A stretch of DNA of 64,000 bases from DASZFV01 sp035549075. Its GTDB lineage: Bacteria > Myxococcota_A > Polyangia > Fen-1088. Both the position numbers and the translations under genes were made by a program. Positions 15,683-25,639 of this stretch are shown here, piece by piece (position 1 is the stretch's first letter; each line of letters starts with the position of its first letter). A model generated the notes under the pieces. The model was not told where the DNA came from. It did not search any database and saw nothing but the letters and a program-made list of their open reading frames with translations. Location: assembly GCA_035549075.1 (NCBI GenBank), contig DASZRT010000009.1, forward strand, positions 62,001-126,000. The letters are read 5' to 3'.

Positions 15683-16201
15683 ATGTCGTCGGTGTCCATG
15701 GCGAAAACACGACCATCCGGCCCGGACCGCTCGGCCGCGGATGGGCTGACCCGCTACCAGGTAGCCCGGCAGCTCGGCGTGGGCATCACCACCGTCCTGC
15801 GCATGTGCGCCCGCGGTGAGCTGCACCCGCGCCCCGGCGCCCATGGCGTGTGGCGCTACGACCCCGGCGAGGTCATTCGGGTGGCCGCCATGCGAATGGG
15901 CCCAGGGCGTCGCAGCGCGGGGCAGACGGCCGCGGCCGCGTTCCACATGTTCGACACGGGCGTCGAGTTCAAGGACTGCGTCATCTTGCTGCAGTTATCG
16001 CCCGGCGATGTCCGGCGCCTGTACCGCGAGTGGCAGAGCTCGTTCGACGGTCCACCGCCCGAGCCCGAGAGCCACGGCGTGCCGCTCCTCGACGAGGACC
16101 CGCGGGCCGAGGAAGAGTTTCAGCGCGCGATGGCCCAAGCTACCGCGCTCGCCGATCCCAGCATTCCGCTCCCTCTCCCCAAACCTAAGAAGACGAGGTG
16201 A
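15683..16201 (+). CDS. HTH regulator divergent to virion-like operon
   Basis: 172 aa from the ATG at 15683 (an ATG at 15698 is possible). Residues about 20-65 are a MerR/excisionase-type HTH: LTRYQVARQLGVGITTVLRM followed by PGAHGVWRYDPGEV. A second helical segment, VILLQLSPGDVRRLYREWQ, resembles the HTH-linked tails of phage regulators. It faces the virion-like operon across a repeat-bearing gap and is a good candidate regulator of that operon. Confidence 0.65.
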   Translation: MSSVSMAKTRPSGPDRSAADGLTRYQVARQLGVGITTVLRMCARGELHPRPGAHGVWRYDPGEVIRVAAMRMGPGRRSAGQTAAAAFHMFDTGVEFKDCVILLQLSPGDVRRLYREWQSSFDGPPPEPESHGVPLLDEDPRAEEEFQRAMAQATALADPSIPLPLPKPKKTR

Positions 16202-16204
16202 CCC

Positions 16205-16579
16205 ATGGGCCGACCCGATCCGATCGAGTACGCCGAACGTCTCTACAGCGCGATTCGCGCCGCCAGCTTCTCGCCGCTCTCGTTTCTCGCGTTCGGGAAC
16301 GCGGTGAAGGACGGCGTAGCAATGCGGAGCATACCGCGGATCGCGGCGGAGCCGTTCATGCGCGTCGTGGGCGAGATGCTCGACCTCGAGGAACAGTCGA
16401 ACGGCGAAGTCATCGACGCGGCAGTCGCGGATACGAGTGAGCGCGAGGCCTCGAACCCAGCCCCTTCTCGTCGGACGTCCGATGGTGCTCTCGAGGAGCA
16501 GGGGGCATTGGTCAGTCCGCCTCCTTCGAGTGCGCCCGATGTGGGCGTGGACAAGCGGCGAAAGCGGACGACACTCTAA
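16205..16579 (+). CDS. Hypothetical protein following the HTH regulator
   Basis: 124 aa; starts 3 nt after the HTH gene's stop, so it is in one operon with it. The first 65 residues are helical (ERLYSAIRAASFSPLSFLAF), the rest low-complexity Ser/Pro with a basic end (DKRRKRTTL). No family recognised. It converges on ptuB with 30 bp between stops. Confidence 0.5.
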   Translation: MGRPDPIEYAERLYSAIRAASFSPLSFLAFGNAVKDGVAMRSIPRIAAEPFMRVVGEMLDLEEQSNGEVIDAAVADTSEREASNPAPSRRTSDGALEEQGALVSPPPSSAPDVGVDKRRKRTTL

Positions 16580-16609
16580 CGTTTCGGCTCAGACCCGATC
16601 GTGTCGTCG

Positions 16610-17425
16610 TCATGCTTCTAAGAGCGTCTGGATCCAAGGGTGGTCCGCGTGACGTTGTCCGCGAAGCAGAAAGATCATCTCGCCGCTGAAGGGCGCCTTC
16701 CGACTGATCGCCCGCTTGACCTTCCTCGCAAAAATCTTGAAATCGCTTTCCCGGCTGGCGTCAGCGGCTGCTCTCAAGAAGTTGCGCTTAGCTTCTTCGA
16801 CATCTGCGAGGAGTTGCACGGCAACCGCGTGTCGCTGCTTACACGTAGGCTCGTAGTTCAGGTGGTACACCTCAATAGAGATCTCGGCTCGCTTTCGGTT
16901 TGGACCGACATCACTCGTCGGACAAGGCTGCCCGTTCTCACGCATGCAGCCCAGAGACTCCCAGTCGTGAAGCTCACACGGATCGAGCAACGCCGGCTTC
17001 TCATCGTCCAGAGGGCCCTCTACGAAGACTCGCGTGGTCTCGTCGAGGAGCGGAAATCTGTCCGCCTTCCCTCCCGCCGTCTCATGTTCGACGTCTTTTC
17101 GTCGGCTGTTGCAGTACGTGCATGAGTACCGATAGTTCATGTGACGAAAGGCGAGCCACCGATACCCGGAATGTTCCTCGGCCGCATCGATCACGCGGTT
17201 CTTCGGTCGGAAGTGGTCGACGGCGTTGTCGGCCCGGTCAACGGGCACCTCGCAGTACCAACACTTCTTCTCCGGAAGTAGTGCCGCGAGATGATCCTTA
17301 AGCTCCCGCCACACCGCGGCGTGGTCGTTGGGATCAGCGCCAGCGGCAACGGCCGCTGATGCTTGCGCCGCTCTCTCCAACCACCCAGCTGGCAACTCAA
17401 GGTCGTCGAGGTCGACGTACCTCAT
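16610..17425 (-). CDS. ptuB: Septu HNH nuclease PtuB
   Basis: 271 aa, ATG at 17425 overlapping the ptuA stop by four bases. The HNH core lies in residues about 55-110: KKCWYCEVPVDRADNAVDHF followed by RPKNR and HMNYRYSCTYCNSRRKD, i.e. two CxxC pairs plus DH and N. With the PtuA ATPase it forms the Septu anti-phage complex, in which PtuB cuts nucleic acid. It is the last gene of a type I RM operon, an unusual location (see findings). Confidence 0.85.
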   Translation of the reverse strand: MRYVDLDDLELPAGWLERAAQASAAVAAGADPNDHAAVWRELKDHLAALLPEKKCWYCEVPVDRADNAVDHFRPKNRVIDAAEEHSGYRWLAFRHMNYRYSCTYCNSRRKDVEHETAGGKADRFPLLDETTRVFVEGPLDDEKPALLDPCELHDWESLGCMRENGQPCPTSDVGPNRKRAEISIEVYHLNYEPTCKQRHAVAVQLLADVEEAKRNFLRAAADASRESDFKIFARKVKRAISRKAPFSGEMIFLLRGQRHADHPWIQTLLEA

Positions 17426-19137
17426 CCAGCGTCGCCGCCGATTGAATCCTCGTCGAGCAGTTCCCCGATCAGTCTCTCAGCGAGCTTCTCCCGCTCGTCA
17501 CGGCTCATCGCAACTGCTCGCGCAGCGAGGGCTGATGGCTCGTCGGTGTTGAAGTGCTCCACTAGGGCATCGTTGCGTAGGCGCAAGTAGCGTGAGTACT
17601 CATCGTCAGGATGGAAGAAGCGAAAGCCGAGCCGGTCCAACTGGGCATTGATCGCATCAAGCTCTGCCTGCTCGGGGGGCGAGAGCTCGGACCTAGTGCC
17701 GAACGCACGCTGCTTCTCGAGCAGGAGCTGCGTTGGGGAATCGAGGGAAGAGGCGATGCCGAACATATCGCTGGCGACGATGGCCGCGTAGCCCAGCCCG
17801 CGCGGGTCCATCTCGGGATGGCACGCGACGACCCGGCGCGTATCTCCCTCCCGTTGGAGGACCTGAACCTGTTCCCTGACAAGCTCTGCAATCGCCATGG
17901 GGTTGTGCGTGGTCAGCACGATGTGGCTGTTCTCCTTTACGCGACCCGTACTGCCGACGAAGCGACGCAAGTAGCTGAGGTAGTCAACGCTCCAACGAGG
18001 GTTCAGATGGGTGTCCGGCTCGTCGAGGAGAAAAAGGCTCTCCTCCTCTGCGGTGAAGCGAAGTAGGCCGAGCACGGTAAGGAGCTGCTGCTCACCCTCG
18101 CTAAGCTCTCGAAAGGTAACCGTCCCGTCTTTCCCTTTGAGACGGACACGTATCCGAACTTCGTCGAGCAGTTCAGAGACATGCGTGCTCTCGAGATCTC
18201 GAAAAAACTTCGCAGGCGTGTGCTGTCCAACGAGACCCCGCAACGCGCCAACATCCTGGACGTACAGATACTTAAAGTTGAGCGTCTTGGCGTTCCACAT
18301 GGAGGTGGCCACGCGACGCTTCACCTCGACCGGGGCCAGGGCCACCTCGTAGAGTCGGTCCAGAAAGTCGCGAACTACACCGCGCGCGTTCCAGAACCTC
18401 GGATCACCATCCTTCGCCTTCGACTTCCAGGGTGGCTCACGAAGGACAAACAAAACGGACTCCAGCCCCTCCGCAGAGTCGACTCCCAAGTGCCCCTCAA
18501 GGACGTCGCGAACAGCCTCGTCTTGCTGGATTAGGAATGCCAGCAGAACAAACTGGCTGTGGATGGGCATGGCATAGAAGAGCCGCTTCAACCCTGGGTC
18601 TTCTCCTCCCCTCAAGTCGCTGTCGTACGTCTCGAGGTAAGGACGGAAGATGTCTTGCATCCTCCGACTCTCGCCGGAGTAGTAGCTGAAAACGTACCGA
18701 GGAACATTTCCAGATCCGTCGGCGAGAAACGCCCCTAGCTTGATATGGCGGCCAGGCGGTCGTGGCTCAGCGACAGCGTCATCCGGGTTCCCACGGCCGT
18801 CCCGCTGCTGCCATTCATCTTCGCTCGCGACATGAATGATATACGGATCGCCTGTCCGCTCGGGGTCGGCGTCTATGTGAATGTAGCGAGCGTCGGCGCC
18901 GGTGCCCATACGGTACGCGATCCGAAATGCAAATGCAGGGGTACGGACACGGCGCACGAGATCACGGAAGATGATCGCTAGCGCTTCAAGTACGTTCGAC
19001 TTCCCGGTGCCATTCCATCCGATCACCACCGTAACCCAATGGTCTTGATCGAAGTCGATGGTGACGTTCTTCAGATTCTTGAACTGATGCGTCGGCTGGG
19101 GGCTGTCGCTTCCGATTGTAAGTCGATCGAGCCGCAT
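17422..19137 (-). CDS. ptuA: Septu ATPase PtuA
   Basis: 571 aa, ATG at 19137, 3 nt after the hsdS stop. An ABC-type/SMC-like ATPase: Walker A VVIGWNGTGKSNVLEALA near the N-terminus, signature ELSEGEQQLLTVLGLL and Walker B SLFLLDEPDTHLNP near residues 335-375, and the D-loop/His switch VLTTHNPM. PtuA forms the multimeric core of Septu and controls the PtuB nuclease through ATP or nucleotide sensing. Length matches the family. Confidence 0.85.
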   Translation of the reverse strand: MRLDRLTIGSDSPQPTHQFKNLKNVTIDFDQDHWVTVVIGWNGTGKSNVLEALAIIFRDLVRRVRTPAFAFRIAYRMGTGADARYIHIDADPERTGDPYIIHVASEDEWQQRDGRGNPDDAVAEPRPPGRHIKLGAFLADGSGNVPRYVFSYYSGESRRMQDIFRPYLETYDSDLRGGEDPGLKRLFYAMPIHSQFVLLAFLIQQDEAVRDVLEGHLGVDSAEGLESVLFVLREPPWKSKAKDGDPRFWNARGVVRDFLDRLYEVALAPVEVKRRVATSMWNAKTLNFKYLYVQDVGALRGLVGQHTPAKFFRDLESTHVSELLDEVRIRVRLKGKDGTVTFRELSEGEQQLLTVLGLLRFTAEEESLFLLDEPDTHLNPRWSVDYLSYLRRFVGSTGRVKENSHIVLTTHNPMAIAELVREQVQVLQREGDTRRVVACHPEMDPRGLGYAAIVASDMFGIASSLDSPTQLLLEKQRAFGTRSELSPPEQAELDAINAQLDRLGFRFFHPDDEYSRYLRLRNDALVEHFNTDEPSALAARAVAMSRDEREKLAERLIGELLDEDSIGGDAG

Positions 19138-19140
19138 GTG

Positions 19141-20769
19141 TCAGATGGTCTGAATGAGCCGGAGGCGATCATGGAGCTTTCGGCCGCCCGAATCTCTAAC
19201 GGCTTCAACCGCGACGCGCTTGCTACGAACGAGCTCTCGCAGCTCAGCGTACACGCCCTCCACTGCCTCCGTGTCCGAACCATCTTCGATGCCGCAGCTA
19301 CGGAATGCCTGCTGCGCAGGCATCCAGTCACGAGTCTCGGCCAAGACGTCGACAAGCTTCCTCATCGTAGAATCGAGCTCCTTTGTCGTAGCTCTTGCGG
19401 GTGATTTCGTCCGCTTAGGGCGGCCGCCGCTCGGTGCGGGCCGGCGCTCTACTGGCGCGGCCGACACAGCAGCTGGCTGATCGTTGGGATCTTGAGGGAC
19501 AAGTTCGCCTCGGAAGGCTTTCGCAAGAAGTGCCGCGCTCAATACACTGATCGGGCGGGAGATGCTTTTGTAACGCCGCTCCAGATCGTCGGCGAAGTCA
19601 AATAGTGTTTGCACTCGACGAACGACTTCCGCTTGTTCGCCTAGCCCAGGACACGATACGGGCAGCGTGCGGAGGTCCTCAATATTGATTCCAGTGTAGG
19701 CGACGCCTTTCTCAACTTTCGAGAGCCATCGCTGACTGGCGTCGGCGCCTATCCAGAAGGCTAGAAAGTGCGGTTCAATCCGCGCCGGATCGACCGGCAC
19801 TACGGCGACCTCACGCGACACGTTCCAGCCGCGCATGGTGGTGTCCGTTACCGCGACACCGCCAAGTGTCCCGCGAACGTTCACGAGTACTTCGCCGCCC
19901 TGCAAGACGGTTCGCCCGAACTCCGCTGAGAGCGCCGGAGCGATACGCTTCACGCCCTCCGACTCGATCTTCAACCAACGGACGTTGCTGGTACGGAGAC
20001 AGGGCACTCCGCCCGGCGTTTCGTTTCCGAGCTTGATTACGCCGTAGGTGATGACGCGGGACGACATACAAAGGTCGGCGAGTGGCCGCGTCGTCCAGTC
20101 TTCGGGGCCACCCGTCGCTCCACGCGCCTCGCGCCACTCACGGGTCAGCTCGCCGCTAGTCGCTGCGGTGAGAACGGATTGGCGGAAGCGTCTGAGAAGC
20201 GCCGGGACTCGATCGAGCCTCTGTTGACACGCATCTAGTCGGGCGAGGAGGGCATCAAGCTTATCGACGATTCGCCTCTGTTCGGCGAGAGGGGCGAGCG
20301 GGACCCGCGTGCCGATGACGGTGCCACGGCTCAACTCGATCTGGTTGGTTGTGCCGGTCGCGAGATCCTCGATAGAGCGCTGTAGCTCGGGCCCGCGAAT
20401 CCACGCGAAAAGGTACCGCGCCTCGATCGCGTCGCGACGCGGTCGCACTATGGTCACGTGACTATCGACCACCTTCGGCGGAGATAGGTCCTCCTTCTTC
20501 ACGAGGCATGCGCGACCTATCGTGCCGGTTCCGGTACTGTTCCAGAGGACGTCACCCTCTCGGATGAAGCGCTCCTCGGTCCATTGAGGAAACTGATCCG
20601 GATGGACGAACTTCAGGTGCTCGTTCTGGATGCCAACCCAGCGAATCGCTCGCTGGTTCACGATAGGAAGCGAGCTCTTGTCGGCGTACTTCGGCGACTT
20701 GCCGCGCGACACGTAATCGGTCACGTCACCAATCGTCGTCTCGATCCATCCACGAGGTAGCTCACTCAC
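19141..20769 (-). CDS. hsdS: Type I restriction specificity subunit HsdS
   Basis: 542 aa; ATG at 20769 overlaps the hsdM stop. Two target-recognition modules separated by conserved helices, with the family phrase LAPLAEQRRIVDKLDALLAR after the first and CPGLGEQAEVVRRVQTLF after the second. An extra C-terminal region of about 120 residues (after SALLAKAFRGELVPQDP) has a basic linker and a helical domain that is not needed for a standard HsdS; it could link to PtuA, which follows directly. The recognition sequence cannot be predicted. Confidence 0.9.
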   Translation of the reverse strand: MSELPRGWIETTIGDVTDYVSRGKSPKYADKSSLPIVNQRAIRWVGIQNEHLKFVHPDQFPQWTEERFIREGDVLWNSTGTGTIGRACLVKKEDLSPPKVVDSHVTIVRPRRDAIEARYLFAWIRGPELQRSIEDLATGTTNQIELSRGTVIGTRVPLAPLAEQRRIVDKLDALLARLDACQQRLDRVPALLRRFRQSVLTAATSGELTREWREARGATGGPEDWTTRPLADLCMSSRVITYGVIKLGNETPGGVPCLRTSNVRWLKIESEGVKRIAPALSAEFGRTVLQGGEVLVNVRGTLGGVAVTDTTMRGWNVSREVAVVPVDPARIEPHFLAFWIGADASQRWLSKVEKGVAYTGINIEDLRTLPVSCPGLGEQAEVVRRVQTLFDFADDLERRYKSISRPISVLSAALLAKAFRGELVPQDPNDQPAAVSAAPVERRPAPSGGRPKRTKSPARATTKELDSTMRKLVDVLAETRDWMPAQQAFRSCGIEDGSDTEAVEGVYAELRELVRSKRVAVEAVRDSGGRKLHDRLRLIQTI

Positions 20770-22241
20770 TGCGCCGCCTCTTCTTCGACGGCCTCGCCAA
20801 GCTCGGCGAGGATCCCGCGGAGCTCCTCGAACGCACCCTCGAGCTCAGTCATCGCCTCGCGTGCAAGGACACTTGGCTCAGGCAGGTCGTCGGTGATGCC
20901 GTCGCCCTCATCCTTCAGCCAAGAGATGTCAAGGTTGTCGCTGCGCTCTGCGATCCATTCTCGCGTGAATCGACGAAACCGACCGTCCTCGCCAGCGTCC
21001 GTTCGCTTGGCTAGGGCCTTAGGACCGCCGAGGGGGTCTTTCCCGAACGCGGTCTCGAAGTCCTTGAAGTGCTCGCGCGTAAGCTGTGTGCGCTTGCCGA
21101 ACTGGGCCATGTTCGCGCGCAGGTCATAGACCCAGACCTCCTTGGTGTTGGCCTTGTCTGTCTCGCCTCGCGTGAAGAAGAGCACGTTAGTCTTCACACC
21201 CTGTGCGTAGAAGATGCCGGTGGGCAGTCTCAGAACGGTGTGCAGGTTGCACTTGTCCATCAGATCGGCGCGGATCTGCCTTCCCACATTGCCTTCGAAG
21301 AGGACATTGTCCGGCAGTACGACGGCGGCACGGCCGCCAGGCTTAAGTCCTCGATAGATATGTTGCAGGAAGCAAAATTGCTTATTGCTAGTTGGGAAGG
21401 TGAAATCCGTTCGTGTGGGCAGCCCGCCGCCCTTCTTCGTACCGAAGGGCGGATTCGTCAGGATCAGTGTCGCCCCTTTCTTCGCTAGGGCCTCGCCATC
21501 GGGTCCCAGTGCGTCTCCGTAGTGAATTCCCGACACGCTCAGGTCGACGTCAACCTCATGTAGTAGGAGGTTCATTACGGCGAGGCGGTGAGCATCCTGG
21601 ACATGCTCCAGACCGAAGAACGTGTTGCGTCGATACTTGCGCTGCTGCTCGTCCGTCCAAGAGTCCGGATTGCCGTGCTTGCGAATGTACTGGTTTGCAG
21701 CGATTAGGAATCCACCGGTGCCCGCGGCAGGGTCCTGAATGATGTCGTCGATCGTCGGCTTCATGAGCGACACGATCGAACCGATCAGTTCCCTTGGAGT
21801 GAAGTATTGGCCCGCGCCTGACTTCTTTTCATTGGCGTTCTTCTCTAGTAGTCCCTCGTACAGGTCGCCTAGACCCTCACGTCTCGCGCTGTACCAGTCG
21901 AGGGCATCAATCCCAGTCACGAGCGCGGATAGGGTCACCGGCTTCTTCAGAATGGTCGTCGCGTTGGCGAAGATCTCACGTACTCGAAGTGCTCGGCTTT
22001 CGCCCAGTGCCACGAGCGCCTTCCGATACTCCGTGAGCCTTTGCGGTTCGGGATGCGCTTCGAGATCATCCCAGCGATAACCTTTCGGTATCTGGTCCTC
22101 GGTGCCGGTCTCCTTCGCCATCTTCAGAAAGAGGAGATAGGTCAGCTCGGTCACGTACTGGTGATAGGTGACTCCGTCGTCTTTGAGGATGTTGCAGAGA
22201 TTCCAAAGCTTCTGAACGATGTCGTTTGTGATGGTGCTCAT
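20766..22241 (-). CDS. hsdM: Type I DNA methyltransferase subunit HsdM
   Basis: 491 aa from the ATG at 22241 (MSTITNDIVQKLWNLC), 17 nt after the hsdR stop; an upstream GTG-type start would overlap hsdR. It has the N-terminal HsdM helical domain, motif I DPAAGTGGFLIAA and catalytic motif NPPFGTKKGG. It forms the M2S modification complex that methylates adenine and is also required for restriction with HsdR. Length and motifs are normal. Confidence 0.92.
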   Translation of the reverse strand: MSTITNDIVQKLWNLCNILKDDGVTYHQYVTELTYLLFLKMAKETGTEDQIPKGYRWDDLEAHPEPQRLTEYRKALVALGESRALRVREIFANATTILKKPVTLSALVTGIDALDWYSARREGLGDLYEGLLEKNANEKKSGAGQYFTPRELIGSIVSLMKPTIDDIIQDPAAGTGGFLIAANQYIRKHGNPDSWTDEQQRKYRRNTFFGLEHVQDAHRLAVMNLLLHEVDVDLSVSGIHYGDALGPDGEALAKKGATLILTNPPFGTKKGGGLPTRTDFTFPTSNKQFCFLQHIYRGLKPGGRAAVVLPDNVLFEGNVGRQIRADLMDKCNLHTVLRLPTGIFYAQGVKTNVLFFTRGETDKANTKEVWVYDLRANMAQFGKRTQLTREHFKDFETAFGKDPLGGPKALAKRTDAGEDGRFRRFTREWIAERSDNLDISWLKDEGDGITDDLPEPSVLAREAMTELEGAFEELRGILAELGEAVEEEAAQ

Positions 22242-22258
22242 GAATCCTTGGCGGTCGG

Positions 22259-25200
22259 TCAGGCCGCGGGCGGCCACAGTGAGTCGTTAAAGGTGTCGAG
22301 CGCCTGTTGTAGGCCTCCACTGAAGATTCGGTCGAGACGGGTGTACCCGCCTCCCTCTCTTTTGAAGACAAGGTCGGGATCGTCGAGTGCGGAGCGATCA
22401 ACGATAACGTTGGCCTTCGTCTGCGCCGCGATCTTCTGCAACCATTGACGCTGCGGCGAGGTCCAGGGCTTCGATGCCAGAAGACTCTGCAGCGCTCGAT
22501 CGACGCGCTGCTCGTACGGGAGGAGCGCGTCACCGATGGCGGCCTGACGAATGTAGCCGACGATACGTGCAGCGATGTCTTGGTTGGTGATTTCGCGCCA
22601 AGCGGTGGAGAGGCTAGCTTCGGAAAATCCAGCTCGGTCCAGCTCGAGGGCGAGCTCCCGAAGCTGAGCGCGCGTGAGCTCGCGCGGACGCGTAAGCACT
22701 GTCACGAGTGCGGGAATTGTGTTGCTTCGGCTCTTGATGAAGTCGGAGAACTCTCTGAGGTAGTCCTCGGGCTTCTTCGCCTTTCCGTAGCCCCGTTCGG
22801 TGCCGACCAACGAGTCTAGGTGACCCGAGAGGTATGTTGGCGTTGGAGTAGCGTGGCCTTTCCGATCGAGAACCTCCCCGAGGTCAGTATTCTGCGTGAA
22901 CCACGCGGCGATGTCTTGCAGCGACATCGTGCGGAGCTGCCGTATGAATGCGTCGGGCGACATTCCGGCGCGGGTTTCGAAGTCTTGTGCTTGCGTGTCG
23001 CTTAGGTGGCGCTTCTTGCGCTGAAGCTTCGCCAGAAACTGGTCGCGGACGGCGCTGCGTTCATCATCCGTCTTGACCTCGCGGAGCTCCCTACTGAGCT
23101 GGCTGAAGCTAACAACTGGGTTCACCACGACCGGCTGCATCGCCGTGACGTTCTGCAGAGCCTCGTAGATTTTCACGGCATCGAAGACGCGAAAGGCGTC
23201 CTTCCCGATTTCGTCGCAGAGCCGTGTTGCGCGGCCGAGCATCTGGTCGAAAAGGATGCGGCTGTTCACCCGTCGGAGGAACACAAGGTTGCAGATTTCG
23301 GGGACATCGATGCCCGTGGTGAGAAGGTCGACGGTAACCGCAACATTCGGCGTGCGCTCGTTCTTGTAGCGGCGGATGAGCTGGAGAGGCTTGTCTGCGG
23401 CGCCCGTAATCTTGAGAACCGCGTCGTCTTCGACGCTCCCATAACGCTGTGCGAATGCTCGCTTCAGCAGATCAACGACCATGTCAGCGTGGGCGTCGGT
23501 CACGCAGAAGATGAGGGTCTTCTGCCGGGATGAGGGATCGAGCTCACCAGCGAGATACTCGCAGACCACCTGGTTGAAGGATTCAGTTATGACCTTACGG
23601 TTGAAGTCCTCGATGTCGACGCGGATCTCGTCGGGCGTCGTGAAGAGATCGACCTGGTTGTGCCGAGCGTTGTAGACCGCAACTTGCTCGCCAGCACGCC
23701 AGACGATGCCATCCGTAGAGAGTTGCGTTTGGATCTGGACGGGCGGCTCGTGATCGACGAGATATCCATCGATTACGGCCTCTCGGTAGCCATAGCTGAA
23801 GATCGGCACACCGAATATCTGCGTCGTATGCAATGCGGGCGTGGCCGTGAGGCCAACTTTGACCGCGTCGAAGTAGTCGAGGACCCTGCGGTACTTCGAG
23901 ATGTAGTCATCGAAGCTTCGGAAACCGAGCTCCGCGTCCGAAAGCTCGCGGTCCAAGAGATATCCGCGATGGCACTCATCGACGACGATGCAATCGTACT
24001 GATCGACTGGCGGAGGCGCGACCCCGTCGGACGGATAGAGCACGCGCTGCACAAGGCCCTGCACAGTGGCGACGTGCACGGCCGTCTCCGTATCAGGTCG
24101 CTGGTCGTCGAGCTCTTTGACCCCAAAAGTATCCGCGAAAGTCTGAAGGCTCTCCATACGCGTATCTCGGAAAGCGTTCGCCGCTTGCTCGCCGAGAGCA
24201 GAGCGGTCCACTAGGAAGAGGACGCGCCGGAAGCGCTGCGCTTTGAGCAGTCGATAGATCAGCGCGATGCACGTCTTGGTTTTTCCCGTTCCTGTCGCCA
24301 TCGCCAACAGCACCTCGCGTTGGCCGTGGCCTATGGCCGTCTCGACCGCGACGATCGCCGCTTGCTGGTAGTGGCGAAGCTGGAAACCGTAGTTGAACGG
24401 CTCGACTTTAAGTTGTTCGCGCGCGCGTTCTTCGTCACGCTTCAGTAGCGCGACGAGCCCCTCAGGCGTGTACCAGCCGTCAAGCGCATGCCCAAGGTTC
24501 TCGGGGTTGCGCAGATCGCAGAACCAAATGCCGCTTCGCGTACTGAGCTGACGCAGATATGGACGGCCGTTTGCCGAGAACACGAACGGGATGTGAAATT
24601 CGCGCCATGGGCCGGCAGGCGGAGCCGACTCCTGATCCGATTTGAAAGAGCGGCTGTAGCGCTTTGCCTGTTGGAGCGACCCCGAGACGTCGATGTTCTT
24701 ACGTTTAGCCTCGACGGCGGCGACGGGCAGCAGCCCGACAAAAAGCACGTAGTCGGCAGGGCCACTTGCAGTTGGCCACTCGGCGATTGCGAGGTTCTTC
24801 CCTTTCTGTGGGCGCGCCCCCTGCGCGTAGGTGAGCTTCGCAGAGTCGACGGTCCATCCGACCTGCCGCAGTTGCTCATCGATAATTTCGCGGGTATCTG
24901 CTTCGTCGAGCTCCACTGCACCGGCTGCGGCCGCGGCAGCGGTAACTAGCGCGGCGACAGCGCTCTTGGGTTGCGCGACCGTCTGTGCTTGCTCGGCTGC
25001 GAGCTTTTTCTCAAGTGCGACCTTAGCCTGCTCGGCCTCGCCCGCCATCTGCTCCCAAAACGCTTGCTCGTCTTTCGCATCACGCAGCTTGGCTTCGGTC
25101 GAAGCGAGGCGAACGGTCACCTCGTTGTGCACCGCTTGATGTTCCGCGAGAGCCTTCGCTAGCGTGGCGAGTTCGGCCCGAAGCTCGTCGCTCTCGTCCT

Positions 25201-25639
25201 TCGGTGGCGCAGGAGGGACGAATGGTCCGGACTTAAAGGCCGCGTTCGCGAACGTGCGGTGGAACCAGACACCGAGCTGCCAGGTGATCCTCAGAATGGC
25301 GAGCGCCGTGCGATGATCGCCGACGATGGCGTGACTTGCCGCGTTCCCCGCTCGTCGGACTTCGCCGAAGAGCTGCGCTATCTCTCGCGGCAGGATCCCC
25401 TGATCCTGCAGTCGACGAAGCAGGTCGTACTGTGCTTCGTCGCGCGAGGTATAGATGCCCACCTTGGTGGCGACGAGCTGGGCGAGGAGTTCGGTGAGCT
25501 GCCGCAACTTCAGCAGCGCAGTGTTCGGATCGTCGGGGAAATATCGCTCGGCGAGCATGCCCAACCGCACGAGCTGCTCGTCGTGCACCTCTAGGTGGCC
25601 GAAATTGGTACGCGACCCGCCGCCAACACCCGTCGTCAC
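22259..25639 (-). CDS. hsdR: Type I restriction endonuclease subunit HsdR
   Basis: 1126 aa with GTG at 25639, which overlaps the preceding HTH gene's stop (GTGA); this is preferred to an ATG at 25702 inside the HTH gene. Order: DUF4145-like N-terminal helical region, coiled coil (about 165-220), PD-(D/E)xK nuclease (ADYVLFVGLLPVAAVEAKRK), SF2 translocase with Walker A MATGTGKTKT, DECH box VVDECHRGY and motif VI QMLGRATRLC, then a helical C-terminus. It cuts unmodified DNA after ATP-driven translocation. Confidence 0.92.
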   Translation of the reverse strand: MTTGVGGGSRTNFGHLEVHDEQLVRLGMLAERYFPDDPNTALLKLRQLTELLAQLVATKVGIYTSRDEAQYDLLRRLQDQGILPREIAQLFGEVRRAGNAASHAIVGDHRTALAILRITWQLGVWFHRTFANAAFKSGPFVPPAPPKDESDELRAELATLAKALAEHQAVHNEVTVRLASTEAKLRDAKDEQAFWEQMAGEAEQAKVALEKKLAAEQAQTVAQPKSAVAALVTAAAAAAGAVELDEADTREIIDEQLRQVGWTVDSAKLTYAQGARPQKGKNLAIAEWPTASGPADYVLFVGLLPVAAVEAKRKNIDVSGSLQQAKRYSRSFKSDQESAPPAGPWREFHIPFVFSANGRPYLRQLSTRSGIWFCDLRNPENLGHALDGWYTPEGLVALLKRDEERAREQLKVEPFNYGFQLRHYQQAAIVAVETAIGHGQREVLLAMATGTGKTKTCIALIYRLLKAQRFRRVLFLVDRSALGEQAANAFRDTRMESLQTFADTFGVKELDDQRPDTETAVHVATVQGLVQRVLYPSDGVAPPPVDQYDCIVVDECHRGYLLDRELSDAELGFRSFDDYISKYRRVLDYFDAVKVGLTATPALHTTQIFGVPIFSYGYREAVIDGYLVDHEPPVQIQTQLSTDGIVWRAGEQVAVYNARHNQVDLFTTPDEIRVDIEDFNRKVITESFNQVVCEYLAGELDPSSRQKTLIFCVTDAHADMVVDLLKRAFAQRYGSVEDDAVLKITGAADKPLQLIRRYKNERTPNVAVTVDLLTTGIDVPEICNLVFLRRVNSRILFDQMLGRATRLCDEIGKDAFRVFDAVKIYEALQNVTAMQPVVVNPVVSFSQLSRELREVKTDDERSAVRDQFLAKLQRKKRHLSDTQAQDFETRAGMSPDAFIRQLRTMSLQDIAAWFTQNTDLGEVLDRKGHATPTPTYLSGHLDSLVGTERGYGKAKKPEDYLREFSDFIKSRSNTIPALVTVLTRPRELTRAQLRELALELDRAGFSEASLSTAWREITNQDIAARIVGYIRQAAIGDALLPYEQRVDRALQSLLASKPWTSPQRQWLQKIAAQTKANVIVDRSALDDPDLVFKREGGGYTRLDRIFSGGLQQALDTFNDSLWPPAA

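Noticed and set aside
11865..15749. Long plus-strand ORFs (644 and 521 aa) across the virion-like module
   Set aside because: Arg-rich shadow translations. The minus-strand genes have ribosome sites, four-base overlaps and sensible protein composition.
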